A stretch of 46,211 nucleotides of DNA, from NCBI GenBank assembly GCA_017987975.1, contig JAGNSQ010000008.1, forward strand, positions 1-46,211, in the 5' to 3' direction. This DNA comes from Saprospiraceae bacterium. Lineage in GTDB: Bacteria > Bacteroidota > Bacteroidia > Chitinophagales > Saprospiraceae. The notes beneath the pieces were generated by a model. That model was not told the DNA's origin. It was given only the letters and a program-made list of their open reading frames with translations, and ran no database searches. A program made the translations under genes and the position numbers. This document shows, piece after piece, positions 26,320-36,920 of the stretch (its first letter is position 1; every line of letters begins with the position of its first letter).

Positions 26320-29300
26320 TTACTTGAGGCCGATCATCACTTTGGTTGCTGAGTAGTCACCACTTTCAATCTGGTAGTACATCACCCCACTATAGTCTAG
26401 TGAGGCCATATTTACAGTGAATGTGTTTAAGCCTTTTTGGGCTGATTTTGATTCTCTCATCAATTGTCTTCCGGTGACGTCAAAGATGGTTAATACCGCT
26501 TCCTGAGATTGGGGAAGATATAAGCTAATGGTAGTAAGATCTTTGAAAGGATTGGGTTCGTTTTGATAAATTTCGAAAGTTTCAGGAGTGTCTTTTGCCA
26601 ATTTTCTGAATACCAGTTGGATGCCGGATTCTTCCAGATTTTCGCCTGTATAGGCTGCACTCTGCAGGGCATTTTCATTGACAAACAACATATCTGAAAT
26701 CACTCCTGTTTTAAGAGCGGTTACTTCGAGTGTAAGCAATTGGGCAGGTGAAGTTCCATCAGCGCTGTTCCAGCTGATAAGTGTGGTACCATCTTTTTTG
26801 ATATGGTAAAATTCACTTGCACTCACCATGTCAAACAATACTTCATCGATGGTCAGACCCTCAGTCTGGATGGCCATTTGCAGGGCTTTCATATTGAGGT
26901 CTTTTACCGGTATGTGTATTTGATAGCTATTGCCTTTGATCACATCCATCTCTTCAATAAACAGATTAAGATTATTAGCTGTTCTGTTTTCTGCAGGATT
27001 ATCATGGATATTGGCTACGGCATTGTTGTTGACGTCACCTATTTTGATACCCTTGAAATCCTGACCTGAAACAGCTTGATCCAATTGTGTCACATCGATG
27101 CTTTCATCCAATGGCCATGGGCTTTGTGGATTGGCAATCGGTGTTTTAGAATCAATGAACCTCCAGCTCTTGTTGTTGACAAATGTTGGCAATACACCCA
27201 AGATTACTTTTCTCAACTCTACAAGATCAGATGCAGATATTTTGGCATCACCGTTGACATCGGCAGCAATCACGTTTTCGGCATTGGTAAACTTACTTGC
27301 TCCCAAAATGTGTCGTTGAATCATGACAAGGTCCAGCGTGCTTACCCCATTCAATGGATCATCGTTTTTACTTGCTGAAAGTTCGTAATCAATGTACATT
27401 GGGTTGTTGGGGAACATATAATTTCCTGTATTATCCGTTTTTAGGTTTTTGGAAATGGTATTGGATGCCCCACTCAAATGGATGTTGGCCTGGTTGATAC
27501 CCTTGTCAATAAATTTCAGACTTCCTGAGATCGGAGCAGACAAACTGCCTCCACAAGCTCCCTGGTTGTCGAGCAAACTGAGGGTTACATTACAATAGTC
27601 AAAATTAAATTTCTCATCCCACACCGTCATTTCAACATCGGCCTGTGGTAGGTCGTCGCAGTTGAATATCTTGGAAGAACTTTTGGAACCAGGTACCCAT
27701 CTCTGTGCATCTCCTGCTGTAAATTCTGCTACAGTTGCATTTTCTCCTTTTCCTTTGAAGTAATGCTCAATGTTGAGTTTAGAAAGTACAGGGTGTGCCT
27801 GATCAAAGGTGAACAATAAATTTCTTGACTGTGTACAGTTGTCGAAACTTCCTTTGTCAAAGTCTCTGGCCCACAATTCAACCTGGCCATTGACCATCAA
27901 AGCAGTGCTAAGGCTGATGCAGTATGGAGTTGGTTTTTTCTTGTCTACAACCATAAAAGTTGCGCTGCAAGCAGTAAGGTTGCCACAACCATCACTCACC
28001 TTCCACTGGATTTTGTGATTGCTCATGCTACCGGTAATGTCTTCCGGTATGGTAATTGATACTTGCTGTCCTGATGAAGTAGGAGACAGGTATTTGTCAG
28101 GAATGCCATTGGCATTGCTATCATTGTTAAATGAGTTGTCGGTAGGTGATACATAGCTGGTGTATTCGTAATCGGTGATACCATCACCCCATAGATCAAC
28201 CAATACGATCCACTTCAACCACTTACTGGCACAATCACCATTGTCGTCAGCTACGTTGGTCAATACCAGGTTTTTCAACTCACACTTATTGCCATCGCTG
28301 TCGGCATCTGCATTGTCATTTACTTCAAACATCTCATCTTTACAGGTAAGTACCGGAGCAACATTGTCTAATACTTTGATGATTTGTGTGCCTGTCCAAA
28401 TTCCTCCAGATTGCGGATTATTCGGCTCATAAGTACACCAGTCGATAACAGTAAACTTGTTTAATATCTTCATACAAGCCCCATCTTCTACATAGAAGGT
28501 ATCGCTCTGTAATGAATGACCCAGCAAATTACATGCAGCGCCGGTATACGTTGGCTTAGGCTCTGCTGGTAAGTTTTTACAATCAGTAGTAATATCCTTA
28601 GGGAAGGTCACATAAACCGTACCCGGAGGAGTTGGCTTGACATAAATGTTTTGGAAACAATAGATTTGTGGGTGACCTTTGATCCACCACTTTCTTCTTA
28701 CTGTTCCCGATCCGCAACTGTTTAAGGTAGTATTATCTGAATACTCTACTTCACCTGCTGCACAGGTGTAAAAAGAAGTCGCTCTTCCTGTTACATCCAG
28801 ATTTTTGTAATCCTGATCGCATTCCAGCGTAATGTCTTTAGGACAGTACAATGTTGGTGCCAGCTTGTCTTCAACTCTTACATAAGACCATGTCTCATTG
28901 TAATTATCTCCGGCTGTACCATATATGCCGTTCATATCGCCATCATCCCATACGCGCAACCAGATTTTTACATTTCCGAATGGCACTCCATTTTCAACCC
29001 CGGTAAGGTCTTTACAACAGAATTTAACAAAGGCGCCGTTGTCCGGGTCATAATTAGGACTATTGGGATCAGATGAACCGTCAAATGAGTGTCCGTCTGC
29101 ATTATAGGTAGCATTGCCGGTAAAACCACAACTATCTACATCTCTTCTGATTTCCAGTTTAACATCCGTACAACCATCATGTGATCCATTGTCAATGCTG
29201 GCGGCGTAGATTTTGGCTATACCTTTGCCGTCTCCACCATTGGTCAATGATACCACTACAAATTCTTTTGAAATGGCTACTGGTGAAGTCAAATCCCTCA

Positions 29301-30519
29301 CTGATACAGTAATGGTATCAATGCCGGTGTTGTCACAACAGTCAACCGCTTTGTAATAAAATTGATGATCTCCTTTAGGTACGTTCAATGCAATCCAACT
29401 ATGGCTTGCCTGGTGATACACTATTTGTGTTCCCAGCGGACCACCTTCAATTCTGTACTCAACACTTGATGAACAGTTGTCGTGTAAAGTGGTGGGATCA
29501 GGGAAAGATACATTGGCGGTACAACCCCATGGGTCGGTACTTACCGTAAGGTCTTTAGCAATAACGGTAGGTGGTTTGTTGTCAGTAGCCTTGATAACTT
29601 GTACAAAGTTGATACTTTCTCCCGAACACCAGTCAAGTACGGTCCAGGTTCTGATTACTTTCCTACTATCCAAACAGGTCTGTCCGCATGCCAAAATTTC
29701 TGTGTCTGTTTTGGCTGCAGCCAAATTGCAAGGTCCGTCATTAGAGATGATAGCTCCGTTGATAGTAGGCCATGCATATTTTCTGGCCAAAGCTTCGCCT
29801 AGGGTTGGCTTCAAATAGTTAAAGATATCAATCATGCCGGTTTTTGCACCACATGTCAATTGAACCAAAGGAGCCGGTGGAGTCACATCATCCAATGAAA
29901 CGGGTGAAAGGTAAAAATACGAAACACACGGTGGTGATGCATTGCCGTAGATGTCTTTGTACACATACGAACGTACTAATACTTTGCCATCGCAACCATT
30001 GTCGATAATTTTTTCTGTTTCGATTAAGGTATAACTTGAACAATTTTCGTTGACTTCAGGAGTAGGTACTATCACTGTACCTTTCTGAATGCCTTCCAGG
30101 TCACTGCATAAAAAGTGACAATCAGGATCGGTATTGCCTTGCGCACAAGGACAATTTTCTACAATAGGTGGAAGTTTATCTTCCACAGTAATGTTACCCC
30201 AGCAGCTGTTGCCGTTGGTAGTGTTGGTCACGGTTACCGTGTGAAAACCCGGACGGGTTACAATGGTACCGATAACGTTGGATATCTTGACAGTAAATAC
30301 ACTCCAGGGTTGGTTGTACGTACCTTCAAGAATCATGTCCGGAGTAATCTCCGCTTCGCAATCACCGTCTAATGAAACCTGAACCAGGTCATTACAGGCA
30401 ATGGCGCCGTTTTGTTGAGAATAGCCCATAAGGCTGTAGAAAAGCAGAAATGTGAGAATAATCGGCTTGGGAGTCCGCCACACACTTCCACCAAAGGAAA
30501 ATTGAGTTAATTTTTCCAT
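26320..30519 (-). CDS. large secreted HYR-like/dockerin-like protein with T9SS type A sorting domain
   Basis: This encodes 1399 residues. The signal peptide (residues 1-35, ending 'GYSQ') is followed by several repeating beta-sandwich modules with cysteines and phrases like 'DKLPPIVENCPC', 'DNKPPTVIAKDL' and 'DKLAPTLYCPKDI', the pattern of HYR/Ig-like repeats in Saprospiraceae secreted proteins. Near residue 1100 a dockerin-like pair appears ('LDLVMIQRHILGA' and 'DVNGDAKISASDLVELRKV', calcium-binding Asp/Asn). The last ~80 residues ('YQNEPNPFKDLTTI', 'IFDVTGRQLM') form a T9SS type A sorting domain, so the protein crosses the outer membrane and is cell-attached or released. Role probably adhesive or matrix-forming (inference). 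The gene is a monocistron with its own -7 box and terminator. Confidence 0.9.
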   Translation of the reverse strand: MEKLTQFSFGGSVWRTPKPIILTFLLFYSLMGYSQQNGAIACNDLVQVSLDGDCEAEITPDMILEGTYNQPWSVFTVKISNVIGTIVTRPGFHTVTVTNTTNGNSCWGNITVEDKLPPIVENCPCAQGNTDPDCHFLCSDLEGIQKGTVIVPTPEVNENCSSYTLIETEKIIDNGCDGKVLVRSYVYKDIYGNASPPCVSYFYLSPVSLDDVTPPAPLVQLTCGAKTGMIDIFNYLKPTLGEALARKYAWPTINGAIISNDGPCNLAAAKTDTEILACGQTCLDSRKVIRTWTVLDWCSGESINFVQVIKATDNKPPTVIAKDLTVSTDPWGCTANVSFPDPTTLHDNCSSSVEYRIEGGPLGTQIVYHQASHSWIALNVPKGDHQFYYKAVDCCDNTGIDTITVSVRDLTSPVAISKEFVVVSLTNGGDGKGIAKIYAASIDNGSHDGCTDVKLEIRRDVDSCGFTGNATYNADGHSFDGSSDPNSPNYDPDNGAFVKFCCKDLTGVENGVPFGNVKIWLRVWDDGDMNGIYGTAGDNYNETWSYVRVEDKLAPTLYCPKDITLECDQDYKNLDVTGRATSFYTCAAGEVEYSDNTTLNSCGSGTVRRKWWIKGHPQIYCFQNIYVKPTPPGTVYVTFPKDITTDCKNLPAEPKPTYTGAACNLLGHSLQSDTFYVEDGACMKILNKFTVIDWCTYEPNNPQSGGIWTGTQIIKVLDNVAPVLTCKDEMFEVNDNADADSDGNKCELKNLVLTNVADDNGDCASKWLKWIVLVDLWGDGITDYEYTSYVSPTDNSFNNDSNANGIPDKYLSPTSSGQQVSITIPEDITGSMSNHKIQWKVSDGCGNLTACSATFMVVDKKKPTPYCISLSTALMVNGQVELWARDFDKGSFDNCTQSRNLLFTFDQAHPVLSKLNIEHYFKGKGENATVAEFTAGDAQRWVPGSKSSSKIFNCDDLPQADVEMTVWDEKFNFDYCNVTLSLLDNQGACGGSLSAPISGSLKFIDKGINQANIHLSGASNTISKNLKTDNTGNYMFPNNPMYIDYELSASKNDDPLNGVSTLDLVMIQRHILGASKFTNAENVIAADVNGDAKISASDLVELRKVILGVLPTFVNNKSWRFIDSKTPIANPQSPWPLDESIDVTQLDQAVSGQDFKGIKIGDVNNNAVANIHDNPAENRTANNLNLFIEEMDVIKGNSYQIHIPVKDLNMKALQMAIQTEGLTIDEVLFDMVSASEFYHIKKDGTTLISWNSADGTSPAQLLTLEVTALKTGVISDMLFVNENALQSAAYTGENLEESGIQLVFRKLAKDTPETFEIYQNEPNPFKDLTTISLYLPQSQEAVLTIFDVTGRQLMRESKSAQKGLNTFTVNMASLDYSGVMYYQIESGDYSATKVMIGLK

Positions 30520-30556
30520 GGTAAAAAGTTTTGGTTATTAAAAAAAGGTTAATAGC

Positions 30557-30573
30557 CAGCACACCATGTGCTG
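30557..30573. repeat. perfect short inverted repeat in the leader of the large secreted-protein gene
   Basis: CAGCACA (30557-30563), CCA, TGTGCTG (30567-30573): a 7-bp perfect inverted repeat with a 3-nt spacer. It lies 38-54 nt upstream of the minus-strand ATG, inside the predicted untranslated leader. It could be an RNA hairpin or an operator. The rest of 30574-30815 holds only the -7 box and AT-rich DNA without a gene. Confidence 0.5.
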
Positions 30574-30615
30574 CGTTCAGAATTAAGAAGGGAAAATTTT
30601 AAGCAGATTATGTCG

Positions 30616-30623
30616 CAAAGATA
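30616..30623 (-). promoter_or_regulatory. -7 box for the large secreted-protein gene
   Basis: On the minus strand TATCTTTG matches TAnnTTTG exactly, about 97 nt before the ATG. The -33 region has TTAG rather than TTTG. Confidence 0.4.
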
Positions 30624-30815
30624 GGGGCGATTGTTACGGACTAAGAAATTTTATTGTGGGTAATTTTTGAATTTTTTTTTTACTGATAAGAATTTATTTT
30701 TATATGAGCTTATTTTTCGGATGTCTTGAACTGCTACCGCAATAAATTATTTTTGAGAAAATACCATAGCTTGCCTTTTTGTCCGACATCTTGGGTAGAT
30801 TTTAAAACACAATTA

Positions 30816-32027
30816 TCATCGTCTGTGATCAAAAAGGAAGTTTTCCAGTAAGTCAAAAGCTCTTGATAAAACTTCTTTATCAGCCAAAAATACAAGTCGA
30901 AAGTGAAAATCATCGGTATGATTAAAACCTGTACCCGGCACCAATAATACACTTTGTTCAATCAAATATCTCAATACAAAGTCTTCATCCGACTGGAAGT
31001 CAAACCTGTTTTTATCAAAGGAGGGAAAAACATACATTGCCCCTTTTGGAACAATACATTGCAAACCTTCTATGCTGTTGATCCGTTCAACGGTATAGGT
31101 TTTTTGTTCGTACAGTCGACCTCCGGGGGAGACTGATTTTTTAATTTCCCCAAAGTGTTGAAGTGCTACTGGTATAACAGCCTGGGCCAGGGCATTGCTG
31201 CACAAACGCATAGATGCCAATAAGTTGATTCCTTCCCAAAAACCGGTTGCTTTTTCTGTGTCTCCGCTCATGATCATCCAACCTGCCCGGTATCCAGCGG
31301 CAAAATGATTTTTAGATATTCCGCCGTAAGTGAGAAAAAGGCCTTCGTTACCTAAAGCTGCGCACGCAGTATGACTCCCTTCATTGAAATAGACATGGTC
31401 ATAAATCTCATCGCTGCATACCACCAAATGGTATTTCTGTGCCAGATCCACCATAGATTGTAAACATTCCACATCATAAACTGCTCCTGTTGGGTTGTTG
31501 GGGTTGATGATGACAAGGGCCCTGGTTTTTGGTGAAATTTTGCGTTCAATATCATCGAGGTCGGGTTGCCAACCATTTTTTTCATCGCAAAAATAATGCA
31601 CCGCTTTGCCACCGGCCAATCCTACTGCCGCTGTCCAAAGAGGGTAGTCAGGTGCCGGAACCAAAACCTCATCACCTGCATTTAACAATGCTTGCATCGA
31701 CATCATAATAAGCTCACTCACCCCATTGCCAATTACAATGTGCCGAGCAGAAATATCGGCAATCTTATGAGTGGTAGCGTAAGCTGCCACAGCCTCCCTT
31801 GCCTGAATGTTGCCCAATTGATGGGTGTAACCGCCAGACTCTCCTAAACTTTCTATAAGCTCATTTTGGATGATTTTCGGCACTTCAAGACCGAAGGCTG
31901 CCGGATTGCCAATATTGAGTGGAATGATGGACTGGCCGCTGGCTTCCATTTCGAGGGCTTTCGAATAAATAGGACCCCTTATGTCATACCTTATGTCGTT
32001 TAGCCGTTGACTTTTCTCCCAGTACAT
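30816..32027 (-). CDS. alaA: pyridoxal-phosphate aminotransferase, AlaA-like (glutamate-pyruvate type)
   Basis: This encodes 403 residues, a normal class I/II aminotransferase length. It closely resembles E. coli AlaA: 'YDIRGPI', 'NIGNPAAFG', 'GNGVSELIMMSMQALLN', 'VPAPDYPLWTAAV', 'NPNNPTGAVY' and 'GGRLYEQ'. PLP would bind Lys239 in 'GGISKNH', with Asp206 ('SDEIYD') at the ring nitrogen. AlaA makes alanine from pyruvate and glutamate. The residues after the PLP lysine (NH rather than TY as in E. coli) are a small variation. Divergent from fhs. The symbol is by similarity and the substrate is not proven. Confidence 0.85.
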   Translation of the reverse strand: MYWEKSQRLNDIRYDIRGPIYSKALEMEASGQSIIPLNIGNPAAFGLEVPKIIQNELIESLGESGGYTHQLGNIQAREAVAAYATTHKIADISARHIVIGNGVSELIMMSMQALLNAGDEVLVPAPDYPLWTAAVGLAGGKAVHYFCDEKNGWQPDLDDIERKISPKTRALVIINPNNPTGAVYDVECLQSMVDLAQKYHLVVCSDEIYDHVYFNEGSHTACAALGNEGLFLTYGGISKNHFAAGYRAGWMIMSGDTEKATGFWEGINLLASMRLCSNALAQAVIPVALQHFGEIKKSVSPGGRLYEQKTYTVERINSIEGLQCIVPKGAMYVFPSFDKNRFDFQSDEDFVLRYLIEQSVLLVPGTGFNHTDDFHFRLVFLADKEVLSRAFDLLENFLFDHRR

Positions 32028-32155
32028 ACCTTAAATTTGCTGCAAATATCGTGAAAAAAACGAGCTTGTCATTGGACAGAACAAAGGCGTTGATGGGATA
32101 GGATGTGTATAAAATATTTAATATCTTTACCATCCCTAATCAAATCGTCACATTT

Positions 32156-33823
32156 ATGACAGACATAGAAATTGCAAGGCAAATTAAGCTAAAGCACATC
32201 AATGATATCGCAGCTCAGCTGGGTATTGGTATTGATCAACTGGTGCACTATGGTAAATTTAAAGCCAAACTCCCACTGGATCTGATCGATGAAGAAAAGG
32301 TAAAAAAATCAAAACTGGTATTGGTTACGGCCATGTCGCCCACACCGGCAGGAGAGGGCAAAACCACTGTGAGCATTGGCTTATCACAAGGACTCAACCG
32401 CATCGGTAAAAAAACCTGCGTCGTTTTAAGAGAACCCTCATTAGGTCCGGTATTCGGTATCAAGGGAGGAGCTACTGGTGGAGGATACTCTCAGGTCTTG
32501 CCCATGGAAGACATCAACCTCCACTTTACCGGTGATATCCATGCCGTAGAAAGAGCACACAACCTCTTGGCCGCTTTGATCGACAATAACCTGCAAAGCA
32601 AGAAGAGGTCACTCAATCTGGATCCCAGACAGATTTATTTTAAGAGAGTAATGGATATGAATGATCGGTCTTTGAGAAAGATCGTAATTGGTATGGGTGG
32701 CACAGGCAACGGCATTCCCCGGGAAACCGGCTTTGATATCACTGTCGCTTCTGAGGTAATGGCCATCCTTTGTTTGTCAAAAAGTATCAAAGACCTCAAA
32801 GAGAGATTGGGCAATATTTTTATCGGCTATACCATGGATCAGCAACCTGTTTATGCCAGAGACCTCAAAGCCCAGGGTGCCATGGCAGCCTTGCTTAGAG
32901 ACGCCATGCAGCCCAACCTGGTGCAAACCCTCGAAGGTTATCCCGCCATCATCCATGGAGGCCCATTTGCCAATATAGCCCAGGGAACCAATACCGTCAT
33001 TGCAACCAAAACGGGCTTGTCGCTGGCAGATTACGTAGTTACTGAAGCTGGCTTTGGATCTGATTTGGGTGCAGAAAAATTCATTGATATCAAATGCCAA
33101 AGTGCAGGCTTATCGCCTAGTGTAATGGTAATCGTAGCTACTATCAGAGCCATCAAATACCACGGTGGCTGTGATTTGAAAGACATCAATGAAGAGAACC
33201 TGGCAGCCCTTGAAAAAGGTTTTGTTAACCTGGAAAAACACATCGAGAATACCGCTTTATACGGACTGCCAGCAGTAGTGGCCATCAATCAATTTGTTAC
33301 CGATACAGAAGCGGAATTGGCACTCTTGCAAAAATTATGTGCAGCCAAAGGGGCCAGAGCCTGTATTGCCAATGTTTGGGGCAGAGGCGGCGAAGGTGCT
33401 GAGGAATTGGCCAGAAACGTAGTGGAGATCGTAGATTCTGGCGTGGCCAACTTCAAACCTCTGTACACATGGTCGCAGCCGATGAAAGAAAAAATCGAAA
33501 CCATTGCCACCCGAGTTTATGGAGCGGCAAAGGTAGAATACGCACCGCAGGCTCAGTTGCAGCTCAGGAGAATTGCCAAATTGGGTTTGGAGGGCGCAGC
33601 TGTTTGTGTTGCCAAAACCCAAAAGTCGCTTTCTGATAATCCAGATATTATTGGCAGACCCAGTGGCTTCACCATCCATGTCCGAGATATTGAAATAGCA
33701 GCAGGTGCCAATTTTGTGGTCCCCATCACAGGTGACATGATGCGCATGCCAGGACTTCCTGAAGTGCCCTCTTCAGAAGCCATCGACATCGATGATGAAG
33801 GCAATATTTCAGGCTTATTTTAA
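32156..33823 (+). CDS. fhs: formate-tetrahydrofolate ligase
   Basis: This encodes 555 residues from ATG 32156, the family's usual length; an in-frame ATG at 32105 would add a non-conserved 17 residues. The enzyme makes 10-formyl-THF from formate, THF and ATP. The ATP-binding 'TPAGEGKTT' motif, 'REPSLGPVFGIKGGA' and 'NLHFTGDIHAV' are visible near the N-terminus, 'ITGDMMRMPGLP' near the C-terminus. A TATCTTTA at 32122-32129 may be its -7 box. Its TAA overlaps the convergent Uma2 gene's stop codon. Confidence 0.97.
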   Translation: MTDIEIARQIKLKHINDIAAQLGIGIDQLVHYGKFKAKLPLDLIDEEKVKKSKLVLVTAMSPTPAGEGKTTVSIGLSQGLNRIGKKTCVVLREPSLGPVFGIKGGATGGGYSQVLPMEDINLHFTGDIHAVERAHNLLAALIDNNLQSKKRSLNLDPRQIYFKRVMDMNDRSLRKIVIGMGGTGNGIPRETGFDITVASEVMAILCLSKSIKDLKERLGNIFIGYTMDQQPVYARDLKAQGAMAALLRDAMQPNLVQTLEGYPAIIHGGPFANIAQGTNTVIATKTGLSLADYVVTEAGFGSDLGAEKFIDIKCQSAGLSPSVMVIVATIRAIKYHGGCDLKDINEENLAALEKGFVNLEKHIENTALYGLPAVVAINQFVTDTEAELALLQKLCAAKGARACIANVWGRGGEGAEELARNVVEIVDSGVANFKPLYTWSQPMKEKIETIATRVYGAAKVEYAPQAQLQLRRIAKLGLEGAAVCVAKTQKSLSDNPDIIGRPSGFTIHVRDIEIAAGANFVVPITGDMMRMPGLPEVPSSEAIDIDDEGNISGLF

Positions 33824-34452
33824 GGTTTGAACTGAGGTACATGCAGCATCTCAGCTACATCCAGCTGTAATTCCGGAAAACGTCTGGGGTTGATGATATC
33901 ACCTGAAATGAAGGCATTGATGCGCTGGTATTTACCGCCCTCATAGATAAAACACTCTATGATTTTTTCTTCGGGCATTACAATCCAGTATTCGCCTACG
34001 CCGCTTTCTTCATAGACACTGTACTTATCCTGAAGGTCTTTTTTACGCGTGTGGGGTGAGAGAATTTCGATGATCCAGTCTGGCGACCCAAATACGCCTC
34101 TTTCTTCAATCAACCAGGTATTGCAAATGACGCAAATATCAGGTTGAACCACAGTGTTGGATTTTTCTCTTTTCCTGTTTTCTACAGGAAGGATGATGTC
34201 AGTAGGAGCCATGAATACCTGACAGGGTTTTTGTACAAAATAATTGGCAATAACTCGATGGAGGTTGCCTGCTATGACCTGGTGACTTGGCCTGGGCGCA
34301 GGGCTCATTCGAAACAATTTGCCGCGGATGAGTTCTACCATTTCCTCAAAGTCAAATTTGAGGTAGTCTTCGTAAGTATATGAACCACTATAGTAGGCTT
34401 CTAAAGGGTCATGGACTTCCTGGTCTTTTTCTTTTGAAGTTGGGTATTCCAT
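33820..34452 (-). CDS. Uma2 family (DUF820) endonuclease-like protein
   Basis: This encodes 210 residues. It shows the Uma2/DUF820 pattern: 'YTYEDYLKF', 'VELIRGKLFRMSPAPRPSHQ', 'VQPDICVI' and 'PDWIIEILSP', where Asp and Glu of the last two would be restriction-endonuclease-like metal ligands. The family is frequent in cyanobacteria and some Bacteroidota, and its cellular role is largely unknown. The stop codon overlaps the stop of fhs by 4 nt in convergent orientation, so no terminator separates them. It stands alone with no obvious partner. Confidence 0.88.
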   Translation of the reverse strand: MEYPTSKEKDQEVHDPLEAYYSGSYTYEDYLKFDFEEMVELIRGKLFRMSPAPRPSHQVIAGNLHRVIANYFVQKPCQVFMAPTDIILPVENRKREKSNTVVQPDICVICNTWLIEERGVFGSPDWIIEILSPHTRKKDLQDKYSVYEESGVGEYWIVMPEEKIIECFIYEGGKYQRINAFISGDIINPRRFPELQLDVAEMLHVPQFKP

Positions 34453-34653
34453 TTAAAGATATTTAATCTACAAAGATAGTGTGATTTTGGTATCCAAATC
34501 AAGACCCAATTCCGGGTGGGAAGTGACCATGTAAAATTAAAACAACTAAAATTCTGAAATTTTTCAAAAATCGAAAGAAGATTTTATTGCGGCTTCGGAA
34601 CTATTTGTTGCACCAAATTATTAATATTAAGACATTCATTTACAAAATTTTAT

Positions 34654-34661
34654 TATATTTG
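34654..34661 (+). promoter_or_regulatory. -7 box for the spoT-fur-alkD run
   Basis: TATATTTG matches TAnnTTTG exactly, 22 nt before the relA/spoT ATG. No clear TTG at the -33 position. The surrounding 34453-34683 is AT-rich without a gene. Confidence 0.45.
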
Positions 34662-34683
34662 TAATAATAGCTTTACTTAAAAA

Positions 34684-36918
34684 ATGCCTACCGGTCAAGT
34701 CATAAGTGCAACAGAATTGGTTGAGGTCAGAAAGGCCTTTGACCAACTTATGCAAAGCATGAAATCAAAGCTCAATGATGAAGATCCTGCCAATCTGGAA
34801 AGGGCATATTCTATGGCCGTTGAAGCCCATAAGTTTCAGCGAAGAAAAACAGGAGAGCCTTATATTTTTCATCCCATTGAAGTTGCGCGTATTTGTTTTG
34901 AAGAAATTGGACTGGGTCCAACTGCCGTCATTTGTGCTTTATTGCACGATGTGGTAGAGGATACAGAAATGAGTCTCGACGACATCAAAACAGCCTTTGG
35001 CGAAAAAATTTCATTGATCGTTGATGGCCTCACCAAATTGGATGGCAGTTACAACGATACAGAAAGCCCACAGGCAGAAAACTTCAAGAAGGTACTAAGT
35101 ACCCTGGTCTTGGATGTAAGGGTGGTTTTGATCAAGATGGCAGATAGATTGCACAATCTGCGAACCATTCACGGTCAGCCCATTCACAAACAGCTGAAAA
35201 TTGCCGCTGAAACCAGTTACATCTATGTACCACTGGCTCATCGCCTCGGCTTGTACAAACTCAAAACAGAGTTTCAGGATATTTGCCTCAGGATTTCGGA
35301 GCCGGAAGTATATAATGAAATTCAGAAAAAACTCGAACAATCTCAGGCTGACAGGAGCAAGTACATCAATGAGTTTATTGAACCATTGAAACACGGCATG
35401 GAAGAGCTTGATGTCACTTATCGGGTAACCGGTAGGTCGAAAGCCATTTCGTCTATCTATGAAAAAATCAAAAAGAAAGGGGTTGAATTTGAAGAAATTT
35501 ATGACCTCTTTGCGGTTAGAATCATTGTAGATGTACCCGTAAACAAAGAGAAAAGCACTTGCTGGCAGGTTTATTCTGTCATCACAGATGTCTATAAACC
35601 CATTCCTGAAAGATTGAAAGATTGGGTCACAACACCCAAAAGCAATGGTTATGAATCGCTGCACACCACGGTGATTGGACCCAAAGGCCGATTTGTAGAA
35701 GTTCAGATTCGGTCAGAAAGGATGGATGATATTGCTGAAAAAGGCTTTGCTGCCCACTGGAAATACAAAGGCATTAAAACCCAGGAAAACGTATACGACT
35801 CCTGGCTCGACAATGTTCGTGATATACTCGATACCCAGCACAGCAATGCCCTCGAATTTCTCAATGACTTTAAGACCAATCTTTTTAGTGAAGAAGTTTA
35901 TGTGTTTACCCCCAAGGGAGATATGCGAATTTTACCCATGGGAGCAACTGCACTCGACTTTGCTTTTGACATTCACACCGAATTGGGTTATAGGGCAACC
36001 GCGATAAAAGTAAACAACAAGTTGGTCCCTATGGGCTACAAGCTCAACAATGGCGACCAGATACAAATTACTACCAACAAAAATCAAAAGCCAACAGAAG
36101 AATGGCTCAAGATGGTGGTAACCGGAAAAGCCCGCAGTAAGATCCGATCCAGTATGAAGGACGAGATGAAAAAGCGGGGTGAGCTCGGCAAAGAGGCCCT
36201 CGAGAGAAAACTCAAAAACCTGAAACTCGACTTTGAGGATAACATCGAATTTTTGGTAAAACAGTATGGCTTTAAGGCAAGAGCCGACCTTTATTACGCC
36301 ATTGCTGAGGATAAAGTCAAAATGTTTGACATGAAAGATTTTACCGTAGAAGGCGGTAAATTAGTGGTACCTAAAGAAGAAATTACTGAAGATGCTGGAA
36401 GGGCTCCTGAAGAAGTCAAGAGGCCTCGAAGAGTAGTACTCAACAAGAGTAAAATTTTGGTCAATGGAGAATCGGGTGACCTTTATGATTTTTCATTTGC
36501 CAATTGTTGTAATCCGGTGCCGGGAGATGAAATTTTTGGATACACCACATCGACCCAAAAAATGAAAATCCACCGCACCAATTGTCCCAACGCTACCCAT
36601 TTGTTGGCCAATTATGGTTACCGGGTATTAAAAGTAGAATGGGACGACAACAAAGATGAAAACTTTGTAGCCGAGCTGCGCATAACAGGTGTAGACAGTG
36701 GGGTAGGGGTCATTCAAAAGTTGACCAACCTTATTTCCAATGAACTGGCACTCAACATGAGGGCTATCAGCATTCAGGGCAATGAGGGGTATTTTGAAGG
36801 AAAAATCAGCATTTTTGTAGCTAATAAAGACCAGTTAAACATTGCCATGAGGGCCATCAAACAATTGGATGGAATCTCTACCGTTGAACGGGTGGACGCT
36901 GCAAAAAAGAACAATTAG
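34684..36918 (+). CDS. RelA/SpoT bifunctional (p)ppGpp synthetase/hydrolase
   Basis: This encodes 744 residues, the standard long RSH length. Domain order: HD hydrolase (about 40-200; 'HDVVEDT' with His88/Asp89 and 'RLHNLRT'), synthetase (about 240-350; '[16 protein letters not shown]', 'DLFAVRIIV', '[11 protein letters not shown]'), TGS (about 400-460; 'VYVFTPKGD'), helical region with '[11 protein letters not shown]', and ACT (about 670-740). Both HD and synthetase motifs look intact, so it can probably make and degrade the alarmone. It controls the stringent response in the cytoplasm. The stop is 2 nt before the fur ATG, which places a Fur-type regulator under the same promoter. Confidence 0.95.
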   Translation: MPTGQVISATELVEVRKAFDQLMQSMKSKLNDEDPANLERAYSMAVEAHKFQRRKTGEPYIFHPIEVARICFEEIGLGPTAVICALLHDVVEDTEMSLDDIKTAFGEKISLIVDGLTKLDGSYNDTESPQAENFKKVLSTLVLDVRVVLIKMADRLHNLRTIHGQPIHKQLKIAAETSYIYVPLAHRLGLYKLKTEFQDICLRISEPEVYNEIQKKLEQSQADRSKYINEFIEPLKHGMEELDVTYRVTGRSKAISSIYEKIKKKGVEFEEIYDLFAVRIIVDVPVNKEKSTCWQVYSVITDVYKPIPERLKDWVTTPKSNGYESLHTTVIGPKGRFVEVQIRSERMDDIAEKGFAAHWKYKGIKTQENVYDSWLDNVRDILDTQHSNALEFLNDFKTNLFSEEVYVFTPKGDMRILPMGATALDFAFDIHTELGYRATAIKVNNKLVPMGYKLNNGDQIQITTNKNQKPTEEWLKMVVTGKARSKIRSSMKDEMKKRGELGKEALERKLKNLKLDFEDNIEFLVKQYGFKARADLYYAIAEDKVKMFDMKDFTVEGGKLVVPKEEITEDAGRAPEEVKRPRRVVLNKSKILVNGESGDLYDFSFANCCNPVPGDEIFGYTTSTQKMKIHRTNCPNATHLLANYGYRVLKVEWDDNKDENFVAELRITGVDSGVGVIQKLTNLISNELALNMRAISIQGNEGYFEGKISIFVANKDQLNIAMRAIKQLDGISTVERVDAAKKNN

Positions 36919-36920
36919 CC

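Noticed and set aside
35095-35664. 189-codon minus-strand ORF inside the RelA/SpoT gene
   Set aside because: Antisense to the conserved HD/synthetase region; no independent support.
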